A stretch of 64,000 nucleotides of DNA from Nocardioides immobilis (GCF_003515065.1 NZ_QXGH01000031.1:1-64000); one strand, 5' to 3'. Shown: positions 35,210 to 44,252, numbered from the stretch's first letter. Translations and numbers: made by a program. Notes: generated from the letters alone by a model not told the origin.

Positions 35210-36258
35210 ACGGCAAGGACATGCATCCCAACGATTCGGGCAACGACGACCTGCGGGCCGTCTTCCACGACGCGGTCTCCGACGTCGAGCCCCGCGACCG
35301 GCTCGCGGAGGTACGACGCCGCACCCGCGCGCGCCGTACGACGAAGGCCCGGTGGGCTCCTGTGCTCGTCGGTGCCGGCGCCGTCGCCGCGACCGTGGTC
35401 GCAGCGACCTTCGTCGTGGGCGGGCTCGGCGACGACGACCGGGACGACGAGCCACCCGTCGCGGGCGGCCCGACGAGCGAGGAGTCGACGGTTCCGACGA
35501 CGTCTGCGGCCGGCCTGTACTTCGTCGGGGAGACCGGCACCGGTCTGCGGCTGTTCCGCGAGTTCCAAGCGGTCACGCCGACCAGCGACCCGGCCGAGAA
35601 GGTGCTCTTCGCGCTGCAGCGGCTGGCTTCCGACCTCGGTCCGAAGGACCACGGCTACCGCACGCTGTGGCCGGAGGACTCGTTCACCGCGGTGGAGGTC
35701 GAGGACGACCGGATCGTCGTGGAGCTCGGGACCGAGGCGGCACTCCAGCCGACGGACCCCACGGGAGCCGCCTACCTCGGAGTGCAGCAGGCGGTCTACA
35801 CCGCCGAAGCCGCGCTGGGCGAGAGGCTCCCTGTTGCCTTCGAGCAGGGCGGCGAGCCGGCGCGTGAGGTGCTCGGGCTCCGCGTCGGAGCACAGGTGGA
35901 TCGCGACACGTCGTTCGGGATCACCGCTCCGGTCAACATCACCGACCCCTCCGAAGGCCTCCTCGTCGAGGACGGCACCCTGAGCGCCAACGGCACCATG
36001 TCGACGAACGTCCGGCGGGTCGAGTGGACCCTGTCCCTCGGCGGCGACGTCGTCGACCAGGGCGAGGCCACGCACATCGACATCGAGGGCCCCGACGCCC
36101 GGGCGACGCTCGGCGCGCCCGGCTGGGAGACCAGCGAGATCGACCTGAGCGGCTTGGCACCGGGCCAGTACGTCTTCACCGTCACCGGTCTCGACGTCGG
36201 ACAGACGTCGGACACCCCCAGTGAATTCAGCGACACGCGGACGATCACGGTCCGCTGA
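35206..36258 (+). CDS. Membrane protein with extracellular GerMN and Gmad2 domains; candidate anti-sigma factor
   Basis: A 350-residue single-pass protein. About 45 cytoplasmic residues (DDLRAVFHDAVSDVEPRDRLAEVRRR) precede a transmembrane segment (VLVGAGAVAATVVAATFVV, about 49-67). Outside follow a GerMN domain (about 100-220, LYFVGETGTGLRLFREFQ, and GVQQAVYTAEAALGE) and a Gmad2 immunoglobulin-like domain (about 240-345). Cotranslation with the sigma gene suggests that the cytoplasmic part binds the sigma factor, but it has no HxxxCxxC zinc motif. Function is inferred from context. Confidence 0.7.
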   Translation: MNGKDMHPNDSGNDDLRAVFHDAVSDVEPRDRLAEVRRRTRARRTTKARWAPVLVGAGAVAATVVAATFVVGGLGDDDRDDEPPVAGGPTSEESTVPTTSAAGLYFVGETGTGLRLFREFQAVTPTSDPAEKVLFALQRLASDLGPKDHGYRTLWPEDSFTAVEVEDDRIVVELGTEAALQPTDPTGAAYLGVQQAVYTAEAALGERLPVAFEQGGEPAREVLGLRVGAQVDRDTSFGITAPVNITDPSEGLLVEDGTLSANGTMSTNVRRVEWTLSLGGDVVDQGEATHIDIEGPDARATLGAPGWETSEIDLSGLAPGQYVFTVTGLDVGQTSDTPSEFSDTRTITVR

Positions 36259-36284
36259 CCATCCACCACCGAGAGGATCGAACC

Positions 36285-37202
36285 ATGAAGCGCCACGCCT
36301 TCCCCCTCGCCATCACCGCAGTAGTCACTGCCCTCGTCCTCTCGGGCTGCGGCGACGACGAACCGTCCAACATCGCCGACGACCCGGCCTCCACGCCGGA
36401 GTCGGAGACGTCCGACGCATCGCCGACCGACGCGACGACCCCACCCACCGACGCGCCGACCGAGTCCGAGACGACCGGCGGCACGACCGAGACGGTCACC
36501 GTCCCGGTCTACTTCGTCGGTGACACCCCACGCGGGCCGCGCCTGTTCGCGGAGCAGCGCGAGGTCGAGGCCGACAACCCGCTGGAGGAGGCAGCCGCGC
36601 TGATGGTCGCCGGTGACGCGGCGGACCCGGACTACCGCACGCTGTTCCCCGAGGGCGGCGGCTTCGAGAGCATCGAGTACGACGGCGAGAAGTTCGCCGT
36701 CACCCTCCGCGACGACGCGTGGAACACGCCCGCCCCCGGGATGACCGAGGCCGAGGCGAAGCTCGCCGTGCAGCAGCTCGTCTACACGCTGCAGGGAGTG
36801 GAGGGCGCCGAGGTGCCGATCGTGGTCCTGCCGTCGGGCATGCTCTTCGGCGACGCCCCAGTGGTCGGCGCGGCCGACGAGCTGTCGACCCGGGCACTCG
36901 TCAACGTGCTCTCCCCCGCGGAGGGTGCGACGGTCACCGACACGTTCACCGCGAGCGGCGAGGCCAGCTCGTTCGAGGCGACGGTGCCGTGGCAGGTCCG
37001 CGACGAAGCGGGCGAGACCGTGCTCGAGGGCTTCTCCACGGCCGAGGGCTACATCGACGGCCTCTACCCGTGGCAGGCCGAGGTCGACGTCAGCGAGCTC
37101 GCGCCCGGCACCTACACGTTCGTGGCCATGACCGACGACCCGTCGGGTGGCGCCGAGGGTGGCGAGCCGACCGAGGACACCAAGACGATCGTGGTCGAGT
37201 AG
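36285..37202 (+). CDS. GerMN/Gmad2 lipoprotein
   Basis: A 305-residue lipoprotein with a signal ending LVLSGC (about residues 16-21), a Thr/Ser/Pro-rich linker (about 25-70), then a GerMN domain (VPVYFVGDTPRGPRLFAEQ, LAVQQLVYTLQG) and a Gmad2-type domain (LVNVLSPAEGATVTDTFTASG). It repeats the extracellular part of the preceding protein without the cytoplasmic segment. ATG 36285 follows GAGAGGA. The gap to the upstream stop is 26 nt, so the three genes (sigma, membrane protein, lipoprotein) are probably one operon. Confidence 0.8.
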   Translation: MKRHAFPLAITAVVTALVLSGCGDDEPSNIADDPASTPESETSDASPTDATTPPTDAPTESETTGGTTETVTVPVYFVGDTPRGPRLFAEQREVEADNPLEEAAALMVAGDAADPDYRTLFPEGGGFESIEYDGEKFAVTLRDDAWNTPAPGMTEAEAKLAVQQLVYTLQGVEGAEVPIVVLPSGMLFGDAPVVGAADELSTRALVNVLSPAEGATVTDTFTASGEASSFEATVPWQVRDEAGETVLEGFSTAEGYIDGLYPWQAEVDVSELAPGTYTFVAMTDDPSGGAEGGEPTEDTKTIVVE

Positions 37203-37325
37203 CGGAGAACACCGCGGGACTGGCGGTCGACGCGGGTCAATGATGGTGGGTTTCCGTGATTCGCGCGGAAGCTGCACCTTCTACCGTCGATCCATCCACT
37301 CCCGACCACTGATCGGCTCCGAACC

Positions 37326-37724
37326 ATGACCGACGAGGAACCCCGACCCGCGGCCCACGAGGGCCTCCCCGTGCCCATCCAGCTCCCCCAGCAGCACTAC
37401 CAGCCGTACGTCGCTCCGCCGGCACCGTACGGCTACCGCCCGGCCATGCCGTACGGCCAGGTCCCGGCGGCGCCGTACGGCATCGATCCGCTGACCGGCC
37501 TGCCCTGGTCGGACAAGTCCAAGGTCACCGCGGGCGTGCTGCAGATCTTCCTGCCCATCGGGATCGGCAGGTTCTACATGGGGCAGCCTGGGTTGGGGGT
37601 CGCCCAGCTCCTGGTCGCAGTGTTCACCTGCGGGATCGGCATGTGGTGGTCCGCCATCGACGGCATCGTGATCCTCTCCGGCCATCCCCGGGACGGCAGG
37701 GGGCTGCCGCTGAAGCCCGCCTGA
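37326..37724 (+). CDS. TM2 domain protein, copy 1
   Basis: A 132-residue membrane protein. The N-terminal 60 residues are Pro/Tyr-rich with PYG repeats (VAPPAPYGYRPAMPYG). The sequence DPLTGLPWSDKSKV leads into two transmembrane segments of a TM2 domain (GVLQIFLPIGIGRFYMGQPGLG and LLVAVFTCGIGMWWSAIDGIVIL). TM2 proteins are common but poorly understood in bacteria. Two further copies lie at 48573-49052 and 49122-49457. Confidence 0.85.
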   Translation: MTDEEPRPAAHEGLPVPIQLPQQHYQPYVAPPAPYGYRPAMPYGQVPAAPYGIDPLTGLPWSDKSKVTAGVLQIFLPIGIGRFYMGQPGLGVAQLLVAVFTCGIGMWWSAIDGIVILSGHPRDGRGLPLKPA

Positions 37725-37742
37725 GCACGCGGTGGCGCTCGG

Positions 37743-38735
37743 TCAGTGGGTCCGCAGGTAGGCCAGTACGGCCCGGGCCTGAGCCCGCGCGCCGGCGGAG
37801 TTGGGGTGCGCGGGCACGCCGATTGCCAGGTCGTTGACGGACGGTCCGAACGCCTCGGCGTACCGCACCCTGGGTCCCTTGCACATGTCGTGGCCGATGG
37901 TCGGGGTGTAGGTGTCGACCAGCTCCGCACCGCCCCGGCGGGCTGCCCGCGCGACCATCGCGTTGAGCCTGAGGAACGTGTCGTAGAGGTAGGCCATGTC
38001 CTTGGTGGTGACCGGCACCAGCGGCCAGCAGCCGCGCTGGGGCACCGCGGCGAGGTAGTTGACCGCCAGGATCCGGGCCTCCGGGGACAGCTGGTGGATC
38101 CGTCGGAAAGCGCGCACGAGCTTGATCTCGGACTCGGCAATCGCGACTGCGAGCCGGTCGACGCCACCCGCGGTGAAGTAGCTCTTGCAGCCTCCCACCG
38201 GCAGCGTCGAGGTCGAGATCAGTGGCAGCGGAAGCTCCGGCAGCGGGAGCAGGTCCATCGGGATCGTCTCGATGGGCAGCAGGCTGATGCAGGCGAGGGC
38301 CGCGCCCGCGATGCCGGCGTCGTTGCCGCCGATGCCCACGGTCACGAGGTCGGTGGTGGGCGTCAGTCGGTCGTACTGCGGCGGGTTGGTGCCGCCGAGC
38401 GGCAGTGCCTGCGCCCCCGCGAAGTGCTCTGTCGTGGCCGAACCGCAGGTAGCGTCGCGAAGCACCGGGATGCCGAGCTCGTTGGCCACCAGCTTGGGGT
38501 AGTTCACGCGGGACTGGGCGCAGTCGATCGGGACATGGGTCGTGTCCGGCAGCCCGTTGCCGTCGAGGAAGACGACGTCGGCGGACCAGGAATCCCCGAG
38601 GGCGACGTATTCGTCGAAGCGTGGCGCCGCGACGGACGCGCTGTCGGGCTCGCTCCTGTCGGCCAGTGCCGGCGTGGACGGGAGGCCGACGAGGGTGGCG
38701 ATGACCGCCACCGACGCCACGATCCGGATGCGCAT
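37743..38735 (-). CDS. Secreted SGNH/GDSL-family hydrolase
   Basis: A 330-residue exported esterase/lipase-like enzyme. The signal peptide is MRIRIVASVAVIATLVGLPSTPALA-like (first 25 residues). The catalytic Ser is in the block I motif VALGDSWSADV, block III is TVGIGGNDAG, and block V is probably the His in GVPAHPNSAG. Disulfide-forming Cys residues (CGSATT, CISLL, CKSYF) are typical of secreted actinobacterial SGNH enzymes. The substrate is unknown. It converges on the TM2 gene with 18 nt between stops. Confidence 0.88.
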   Translation of the reverse strand: MRIRIVASVAVIATLVGLPSTPALADRSEPDSASVAAPRFDEYVALGDSWSADVVFLDGNGLPDTTHVPIDCAQSRVNYPKLVANELGIPVLRDATCGSATTEHFAGAQALPLGGTNPPQYDRLTPTTDLVTVGIGGNDAGIAGAALACISLLPIETIPMDLLPLPELPLPLISTSTLPVGGCKSYFTAGGVDRLAVAIAESEIKLVRAFRRIHQLSPEARILAVNYLAAVPQRGCWPLVPVTTKDMAYLYDTFLRLNAMVARAARRGGAELVDTYTPTIGHDMCKGPRVRYAEAFGPSVNDLAIGVPAHPNSAGARAQARAVLAYLRTH

Positions 38736-38778
38736 GCCCTCATCAACGCCCGAAGCGCCTCCAGGTCACACGACCTAC

Positions 38779-39228
38779 TCAGGGCAGCTCCCTCGGCGCC
38801 TCGAACTCGAGGTGGTGCCGGAGCTGCTCCAGGCCGGCCACCAGGTGGCGGCCGGCGATGCTGCGGGCGAGGAGCTCGGCGAAGCGGCCCATCACCAGGC
38901 CGCCCAGCTCGACCGTCATCGCCATCGTCACCTCAGCGCCGTCGGGATGCTCGGTCACCTCGACCTGCATCGAGTGGCGGGTGCCGCGGACGGAATGCCA
39001 GCGCAGGGTCGGCGCGGCGCTGACGACGTGGACCCGCCCGCCCACGTGGATCGCGCCGATGTCGAGGAACATGTCCCACTCCTCGGCGCCGTCGACGCCG
39101 GGGCCGATGAACTCGAACCGCCCGAGACCGGCGACGAGCGGTAGCAGCACCCCGGGATCGGTCGCGGTCTTGGCGACCTCCTCGAGCGGACGTCGTACGA
39201 CGATCGACTCGGTCGCGGTCGTCGCCAT
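38779..39228 (-). CDS. SRPBCC family protein
   Basis: A 149-residue START/SRPBCC-fold protein (polyketide cyclase-like). The pattern ESIVVRRPLEEVAKTATDPGVLLPLVAGLGRFEF and the C-terminal helix RSIAGRHLVAGLEQLRHHLE are typical of a lipid-binding cavity fold. ATG 39228 is taken because it forms TGATG with the stop of the upstream acyltransferase. A lipid-transfer or lipid-related role would fit this coupling. Confidence 0.8.
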   Translation of the reverse strand: MATTATESIVVRRPLEEVAKTATDPGVLLPLVAGLGRFEFIGPGVDGAEEWDMFLDIGAIHVGGRVHVVSAAPTLRWHSVRGTRHSMQVEVTEHPDGAEVTMAMTVELGGLVMGRFAELLARSIAGRHLVAGLEQLRHHLEFEAPRELP

Positions 39229-40055
39229 CAGCCCAGCACCGGGAGGATCGTGCGCGCCGCGAGCGACGAAAGGGCGACCTGCATCGCGGACGTGACGTAG
39301 TCGTAGGCGTCGTCCCAGTCGGGCTCGTCGCCGTACCTCTCCTGCAGGTCGATCGGCGGCAGCACCTGCATCCGGATCTTCGCGGGGAACGGGAGGTGCG
39401 GGAGACCGCCCGGCAGCAGGCCCCACGGGATGCTCAACGTGAGCGGGACGGACTTGATGCGGAGGAACCTGTCGAAGCCGAGCAGCTGCGCCGTCTTCCG
39501 GCCGTCGTTGAGGATGAGGACCGTCTCCTGGCCGCCGGTCGCGACCACGGGGACGATCTTGACGCCGGCGTCGTGCGCGAGCTTGAGGAAGCCCATACGG
39601 CCGTCGAAGACGATCCGGTTGCGGTCGCGGGTCGGCCGCAGCGCCTCGACATCACCGCCGGGATAGACGAGCACGTTCGCGCCCTGCGCCAGCACCTCGC
39701 GGGCCCGGTGCGGGCCGGCCTTGACCATGCCGAACTTGCGGGCCAGGTCACCGATCAGCGGGGTGTCGGTGATGACCCGGTGCGCGAGGCCGATCACCGG
39801 GCGGCCCTCGACGGTGAAGTAGGTGTTGTAGGCCAGCAGGAACAGCCAGGTGTCGGGGACGCTCGCTCCCCCGCTGTGGTTGCCGACGAAGAGCACCGGC
39901 TCGTCGGGGACGTGCTCGAACCCGTCGACCTCGGCGCGGAAGTACAGCTCGAACGCGAGCCAGAGCCGCGGAAGGATCCGGCGGATGTACTCCGGGTCGC
40001 GCCCCTCGATCCCGTCCGGCACCCGGTGCAGCGACGGAAGGCGAACCAGCGCCAT
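39228..40055 (-). CDS. Lysophospholipid acyltransferase-family protein (MGAT-like)
   Basis: A 275-residue PlsC-type acyltransferase. The acyltransferase motif I appears as GNHSGGASVPD, the variant spacing found in LPLAT_MGAT-like proteins rather than NHxxxxD. The second conserved block is VLVYPGGDVEALRP, close to the EGxRS position. ATG 40055 follows GGAGAAGGGGG, a strong RBS, and excludes the longer frame. It is coupled to the SRPBCC gene (TGATG). Confidence 0.85.
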   Translation of the reverse strand: MALVRLPSLHRVPDGIEGRDPEYIRRILPRLWLAFELYFRAEVDGFEHVPDEPVLFVGNHSGGASVPDTWLFLLAYNTYFTVEGRPVIGLAHRVITDTPLIGDLARKFGMVKAGPHRAREVLAQGANVLVYPGGDVEALRPTRDRNRIVFDGRMGFLKLAHDAGVKIVPVVATGGQETVLILNDGRKTAQLLGFDRFLRIKSVPLTLSIPWGLLPGGLPHLPFPAKIRMQVLPPIDLQERYGDEPDWDDAYDYVTSAMQVALSSLAARTILPVLG

Positions 40056-40099
40056 GGCACCCCCTTCTCCGCCAGTGACTAACTGTCTGTGCCGAACAC

Positions 40100-40105
40100 T
40101 AGTGT
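40100..40105 (+). promoter_or_regulatory. -10 hexamer TAGTGT before the AlkZ-like gene
   Basis: TAGTGT lies 8 nt before ATG 40114 and no Shine-Dalgarno is present, so a leaderless transcript is likely and the upstream in-frame codons are excluded. Confidence 0.5.
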
Positions 40106-40113
40106 CCTTGCAC

Positions 40114-41157
40114 ATGCGATTGACCCGCCAGCGCCTCAACCGCACGCTGCTGCTGCGTCAGCACCTCCTCGAGCGGGTCGCGATGTCGCCCGAGGAGATG
40201 GTGCGCCACCTGGTCGGCCTCCAGGCCCAGGAGAACCTGCCGCCGTACCTCTCGCTCGCCGCCCGGCTGACCGGCCTCGACCCGCACAACGTGAGCGCGC
40301 TCCTGGAGCAGCGGCGCCTGGTGCGGCTGCTGACCATGCGCGGCACCATCCACCTGTTGACGCCCGACGACGCCGCGGAGCTCCGGCCGTGGGTCGCACC
40401 GCGGATCGAGCAGGAGATCCGGGTGAGCCAGTCGATCGGCGACGCCCGGGAGATCGCGCGGCCGGAGGCCGAGGCCGCGCTGCGCGAGGTGCTGGCCGAC
40501 GGGCCGCTGCCGCAGAAGGACATCGGCCTGCGGCTCGCGGAGCGGTTCTCCTACCCCGCGACCCAGCTCGGCCAGCTGGCCCGCTCCATCGCACCACTCG
40601 CCCAGCTGCCGCCGCGCGGTTGCTGGAAGTCGTCGGGCGGCGTCGTCTACGACTACGTCGACCGCTGGACAGGGGTGCCGATGGCCGAGCCGGACGTGCC
40701 CGCGCTGGTGCGGCGCTACCTGCGCGCGTTCGGGCCCGCGACCGCCGCCGACGTCACCGCCTGGTCCGCGGTGACCCGGCTCGGGCCGGTGCTCAAGGGC
40801 ATGGACGACCTCGTGCAGCACGAGGACGAGGACGGCCGGGTGCTCTACGACGTCGACGGGGCGCCGATCGCCGACGAGGACGCCCCCGCGCCGGTGCGAC
40901 TGCTCGGCACCTACGACAACGTGTGGCTCTCGCACGCCGCCCGCGACCGGGTCACCGACGCCGAGGCCCGGAGGTCGTGGATGGGCACCAACGGCGGCAT
41001 CGGCAACACCGTCTTCGCCGGCGGGTGGCTCGCCGGCATCTGGCGCGTCGAGGACGACCGGGTCCGGATCGACCGGCTGCACCGGGACCTCACGAAGCGC
41101 GAGCAGGCCGAGCTCGACGAGGAGATCGCGCGCACCGAGGCCTTGCTCGCCTCGTAG
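40114..41157 (+). CDS. AlkZ-like winged-helix DNA-binding protein (HTH_42)
   Basis: A 347-residue protein of the winged-helix DNA glycosylase family. It starts MRLTRQRLNRTLLLRQHLLE and has a QAQ motif at residues 37-39 in GLQAQENLPPYLS. A QxQ at this place is the catalytic motif of AlkZ, which unhooks interstrand crosslinks; E. coli YcaQ has QxD. Other family signatures are TMRGTIHLLTPDD and WSAVTRLGPVLKGM. Repair of alkylated or crosslinked DNA is inferred from the motif. Confidence 0.75.
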   Translation: MRLTRQRLNRTLLLRQHLLERVAMSPEEMVRHLVGLQAQENLPPYLSLAARLTGLDPHNVSALLEQRRLVRLLTMRGTIHLLTPDDAAELRPWVAPRIEQEIRVSQSIGDAREIARPEAEAALREVLADGPLPQKDIGLRLAERFSYPATQLGQLARSIAPLAQLPPRGCWKSSGGVVYDYVDRWTGVPMAEPDVPALVRRYLRAFGPATAADVTAWSAVTRLGPVLKGMDDLVQHEDEDGRVLYDVDGAPIADEDAPAPVRLLGTYDNVWLSHAARDRVTDAEARRSWMGTNGGIGNTVFAGGWLAGIWRVEDDRVRIDRLHRDLTKREQAELDEEIARTEALLAS

Positions 41158-41197
41158 CCCCACCCGCCTCATCCGTCACATCACCCGGCCAGAACTG

Positions 41198-41260
41198 GCG
41201 CTTGTCGGCCGTTGCATTGGCCGACAAGCGCAGGAATCACCGGCGGACCGGGGATTCCTG
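41198..41260. terminator. Two tandem hairpins between convergent AlkZ-like and rsmE genes
   Basis: GCGCTTGTCGGCC (41198-41210) and GGCCGACAAGCGC (41219-41231) form a perfect 13-bp stem with an 8-nt loop. CAGGAATC (41231-41238) and GATTCCTG (41253-41260) form a second stem. The position between two convergent stops implies bidirectional termination; there is no T run on either side. Confidence 0.7.
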
Positions 41261-41265
41261 CAGCC

Positions 41266-42006
41266 CTACCCCCACCGCCCCGTCCGCGACAGCAGCGCCG
41301 CGACAGCGGCCACCCCGGCAGTGGAGGTGCGCAGCACCTCGGGGCCGAGACGTACGGCGACCGCCCCCTCGGCGACGAACCCGGCGACCTCCTCGTCGGT
41401 CAGCCCGCCCTCGGGCCCGACCACGACCAGGATCTCGCCCGCGTCCGGGAGGGCGATCGCGCCGAGCGGCTCGCTCGCGTCCTCGTGCAGGACGACCGCC
41501 AGCTCGGCGCCGCGGATCATGTCCAGCACGTCCGCGGTGGTGGCGAGTGGTGGGACGACCGGGTGCCAGGCCCGGCGGGCCTGCTTGGCGGCCTCGCGCG
41601 CGGTGCTCTGCCACTTCGCGTGGGACTTGGCGGCCCGCTCGCCCTTCCAGACCGCGACGCTGCGGGTGGCAGCCCACGGGACGATCCGGGCGGCACCGAT
41701 CTCGGTGAGCACCTCGACCGCGAGCTCTCCGCGATCGCCCTTCGGCAGCGCTTGCACGACGGTGACCGATGGCGCCGGCTCACTGACCTCGTCGACCGCT
41801 GTCACCCGGACCTCGAACGAGCGCTTCGAGGTCGCGCTCACCACGCCGGTGACGATCACGCCGATGCCGTCGGCCAGCGTGACCTGCTCACCGACCCGCA
41901 GGCGCCGTACGACGACGGCGTGGTGGGCCTCGTCGCCCTCGACGGTGACGATCACGCCGCGGGTGACCCCGGCGAGGGACGGCACCACGTGCTGCGGGAG
42001 CGTCAC
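41266..42006 (-). CDS. rsmE: 16S rRNA (uracil1498-N3)-methyltransferase
   Basis: A 246-residue SPOUT methyltransferase. Motifs are VVRRLRVGEQVTLADG in the N-terminal PUA-like part, VVGPEGGLTDEEV (SAM knot) and LGPEVLRTSTAG at the C-terminal knot. The GTG at 42006 begins VTLPQHVVPSL, which is the standard start in actinobacteria, and it lies 16 nt from the dnaJ stop. It closes the hrcA-dnaJ-rsmE operon. Confidence 0.93.
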   Translation of the reverse strand: MTLPQHVVPSLAGVTRGVIVTVEGDEAHHAVVVRRLRVGEQVTLADGIGVIVTGVVSATSKRSFEVRVTAVDEVSEPAPSVTVVQALPKGDRGELAVEVLTEIGAARIVPWAATRSVAVWKGERAAKSHAKWQSTAREAAKQARRAWHPVVPPLATTADVLDMIRGAELAVVLHEDASEPLGAIALPDAGEILVVVGPEGGLTDEEVAGFVAEGAVAVRLGPEVLRTSTAGVAAVAALLSRTGRWG

Positions 42007-42022
42007 CGGTCGAACCTCGGCG

Positions 42023-43192
42023 TCAGTGCTGGTTGAACGCGTCGCGGAGCCGCCCGAAGACCGACTTCTGCGTCGCCCGCACGCGGCCGGTCGGCTGCTC
42101 CTCACCACGCAGCGTGGCCAGCTCGCGGAGCAGCTCCTCCTGGCGGGGGTCGAGCCGGGTCGGGGTCTCGACGGTGACCGTCACGATCAGGTCGCCGCGG
42201 CCGCCGCGCAGCCCGGGCACGCCCTGGCCGCGGACGACGCTCTCGCTGCCGGACTGCGTGCCGGGCGGGACCTCGAGCTCGAAGCTGGTCTGGAGCCCCG
42301 ACGCTGCTGCACCCTCGGCGTCGACGAGGTCTGCCTCGAGCGTCGGCAACGTCAGCGTCAGCCCGAGCGCCGCCGCGGTCATCGGTACGACGACGGTGCA
42401 GTGCAGGTCGTTGCCGTGGCGGGTGAAGGTCGGGTGGGGCGCGACGTGGATCTCGACGTAGAGGTCTCCCGGCGGACCACCGCCCGGGCCGATCTCGCCC
42501 TGCTCGCTCAGCTGGACGCGGGTCCCGGTGTCGACGCCGGCGGGGATCTTGACGGTGAGGGTACGGCGCGACCGCACCCGCCCGTCGCCCGCGCACTCGC
42601 GGCACGGGTCGGGGATCACGGAGCCGAACCCGCGACACGCGGGGCACGGCCGCAGGGTGCGGATCTCGCCGAGGAACGAGCGCTGGACGTGGGCGACCTC
42701 GCCCTGCCCGTGGCAGGTCTCGCACGCGACCGGCTTGCTGCCCGGGGCCGCGCCGTCGCCGCCACAGGTGGTGCAGCGGATCGCCGTGTCGACCTTCAGC
42801 TCGCGGGACACGCCGAACGCCGCCTCGGCAAGGTCGACCTCGAGCCGGATGAGCGCGTCCTGGCCGCGTCGGGTCCGCGGCCGCGGGCCGCGGGTCGCGC
42901 CACCGGCCGAGCCGCCGAAGAACGCGTCCATGATGTCGGTGAAGGAGAAACCGGCTCCCTGGCCGCCGAACCCACCGCCGAACGGGTCGCCGCCACGGTC
43001 GTAGGCCGCCCGCTTCTGCGGGTCCGACAGCACCTCGTAGGCCGCCGACACCTTCTTGAACTGCTCCTGCGCCTCCGGGTCGGGATTGACGTCGGGGTGC
43101 AGCTGGCGGGCGAGGCGCCGGTAGGCCTTCTTGATGGCGTCGGCGTCCGCGTCGCGGGCGACACCGAGGAGGTCGTACAGGTCCTGGCTCAC
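42023..43192 (-). CDS. dnaJ: Chaperone DnaJ
   Basis: A 389-residue type I J-protein, the hrcA-linked DnaJ2 of actinobacteria. The J domain has HPD in RQLHPDVNP, a Gly/Phe-rich linker follows (about 75-100), and four CxxCxGxG zinc motifs are visible: CTTCGGDG, CETCHGQG, CPACRGFG and CRECAGDG. The C-terminal substrate-binding domain ends FNQH. GTG 43192 follows AGGAAG. It is 43 nt from hrcA and under CIRCE control. Confidence 0.96.
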   Translation of the reverse strand: MSQDLYDLLGVARDADADAIKKAYRRLARQLHPDVNPDPEAQEQFKKVSAAYEVLSDPQKRAAYDRGGDPFGGGFGGQGAGFSFTDIMDAFFGGSAGGATRGPRPRTRRGQDALIRLEVDLAEAAFGVSRELKVDTAIRCTTCGGDGAAPGSKPVACETCHGQGEVAHVQRSFLGEIRTLRPCPACRGFGSVIPDPCRECAGDGRVRSRRTLTVKIPAGVDTGTRVQLSEQGEIGPGGGPPGDLYVEIHVAPHPTFTRHGNDLHCTVVVPMTAAALGLTLTLPTLEADLVDAEGAAASGLQTSFELEVPPGTQSGSESVVRGQGVPGLRGGRGDLIVTVTVETPTRLDPRQEELLRELATLRGEEQPTGRVRATQKSVFGRLRDAFNQH

Positions 43193-43235
43193 GTGCTTCC
43201 TTGCTTCTCTGGGTGGGTGCGTCTGGGACGGGGGG

Positions 43236-44252
43236 TCAGCCCTCGTCGAGGATCCTCGACACATAGCGGGCGACGGCGCGAACGGCCGCCATCGTGCTCG
43301 GGTAGTCCATCCGGGTCGGGCCGACGATGCCGAGCGAAGCGAGAGCGTCGTCAGGCCCGTAGCCGGTCGCGACCACGCTGGTCGACGACAGCTCCTGGTA
43401 GGGGCCTTCGGCGCCGATGCGGACGGTGACGGCGCCGCCGCTGGTGGCCTCACCGAGGAGCTTGAGCAGCACCACCTGCTCCTCGAGCGCCTCGAGCAGC
43501 GGCCGGACCGCGGAGTCGAAGCTGTCACCGAAGCGGGCGAGGTTCGCCGTACCGCCGACGGCGATGCGCTCGTCGGACCGGTGGTCGCTCATCGCCTCGA
43601 CCAGGACGTCGACCACCGCGGTGGTGGCCGCGGGGGCCGGCTGGTCGCCGGCGAGCAGGTCGTGGAGCGCGACGGCGGCCTGCGCGATCTGCTCGCCCGT
43701 CGCGGCGAGGTTGACCCGCGACCGCAGCGCGGCCAGGTCGTCGTCGCCCAGCTCCTCGCCCAGCTCGACCAACCGCTGCTCGACCCGCCCGGTGCTGAGG
43801 ATCAGCACGACCAGCAGCCGGGAGGGGGTCAGCGCGACGATCTCGATGTGCCGCACGGTCGATCGGGACAGCGTGGGGTACTGCACCACGGCCACCTGGC
43901 GGGTCAGCTGCGACAGCACCCGGACCGACCGGTGCACGACGTCGTCGAGGTCGACCGCGCCGTCGAGGAACGTGGCGATCGCCCGCCGCTCGGCGGAGCT
44001 CATCGGCTTCACGGTGGTCAGCCGGTCGACGAACAGCCGGTAGCCCTTGTCGGTCGGCACCCGCCCCGCGCTGGTGTGGGGCTGCGCGAGGTAGCCCTCG
44101 TCCTCGAGCGCGGCCATGTCGTTGCGGATGGTGGCCGGCGAGACGTTGAGGCCGTGCCGCTCGACCAGCGCCTTGGAGCCGACCGGCTCCTCGGTCGCCA
44201 CGTAGTCCTCGACGATCGCGCGCAGCACGGCGAGCCTGCGGTCCTCCTGCAT
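43236..44252 (-). CDS. hrcA: Heat-inducible transcription repressor HrcA
   Basis: A 338-residue repressor of class I heat-shock genes, with an N-terminal winged helix (VLRAIVEDYVATEEPVGSKALVERHGLNVSPATIRNDMAALE) and a GAF-like domain. The CIRCE operator with an adjacent -10 lies immediately upstream, so HrcA represses its own operon hrcA-dnaJ-rsmE. The RBS CAGGAGGCGAG precedes ATG 44252. No groESL is in this window. Confidence 0.97.
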   Translation of the reverse strand: MQEDRRLAVLRAIVEDYVATEEPVGSKALVERHGLNVSPATIRNDMAALEDEGYLAQPHTSAGRVPTDKGYRLFVDRLTTVKPMSSAERRAIATFLDGAVDLDDVVHRSVRVLSQLTRQVAVVQYPTLSRSTVRHIEIVALTPSRLLVVLILSTGRVEQRLVELGEELGDDDLAALRSRVNLAATGEQIAQAAVALHDLLAGDQPAPAATTAVVDVLVEAMSDHRSDERIAVGGTANLARFGDSFDSAVRPLLEALEEQVVLLKLLGEATSGGAVTVRIGAEGPYQELSSTSVVATGYGPDDALASLGIVGPTRMDYPSTMAAVRAVARYVSRILDEG

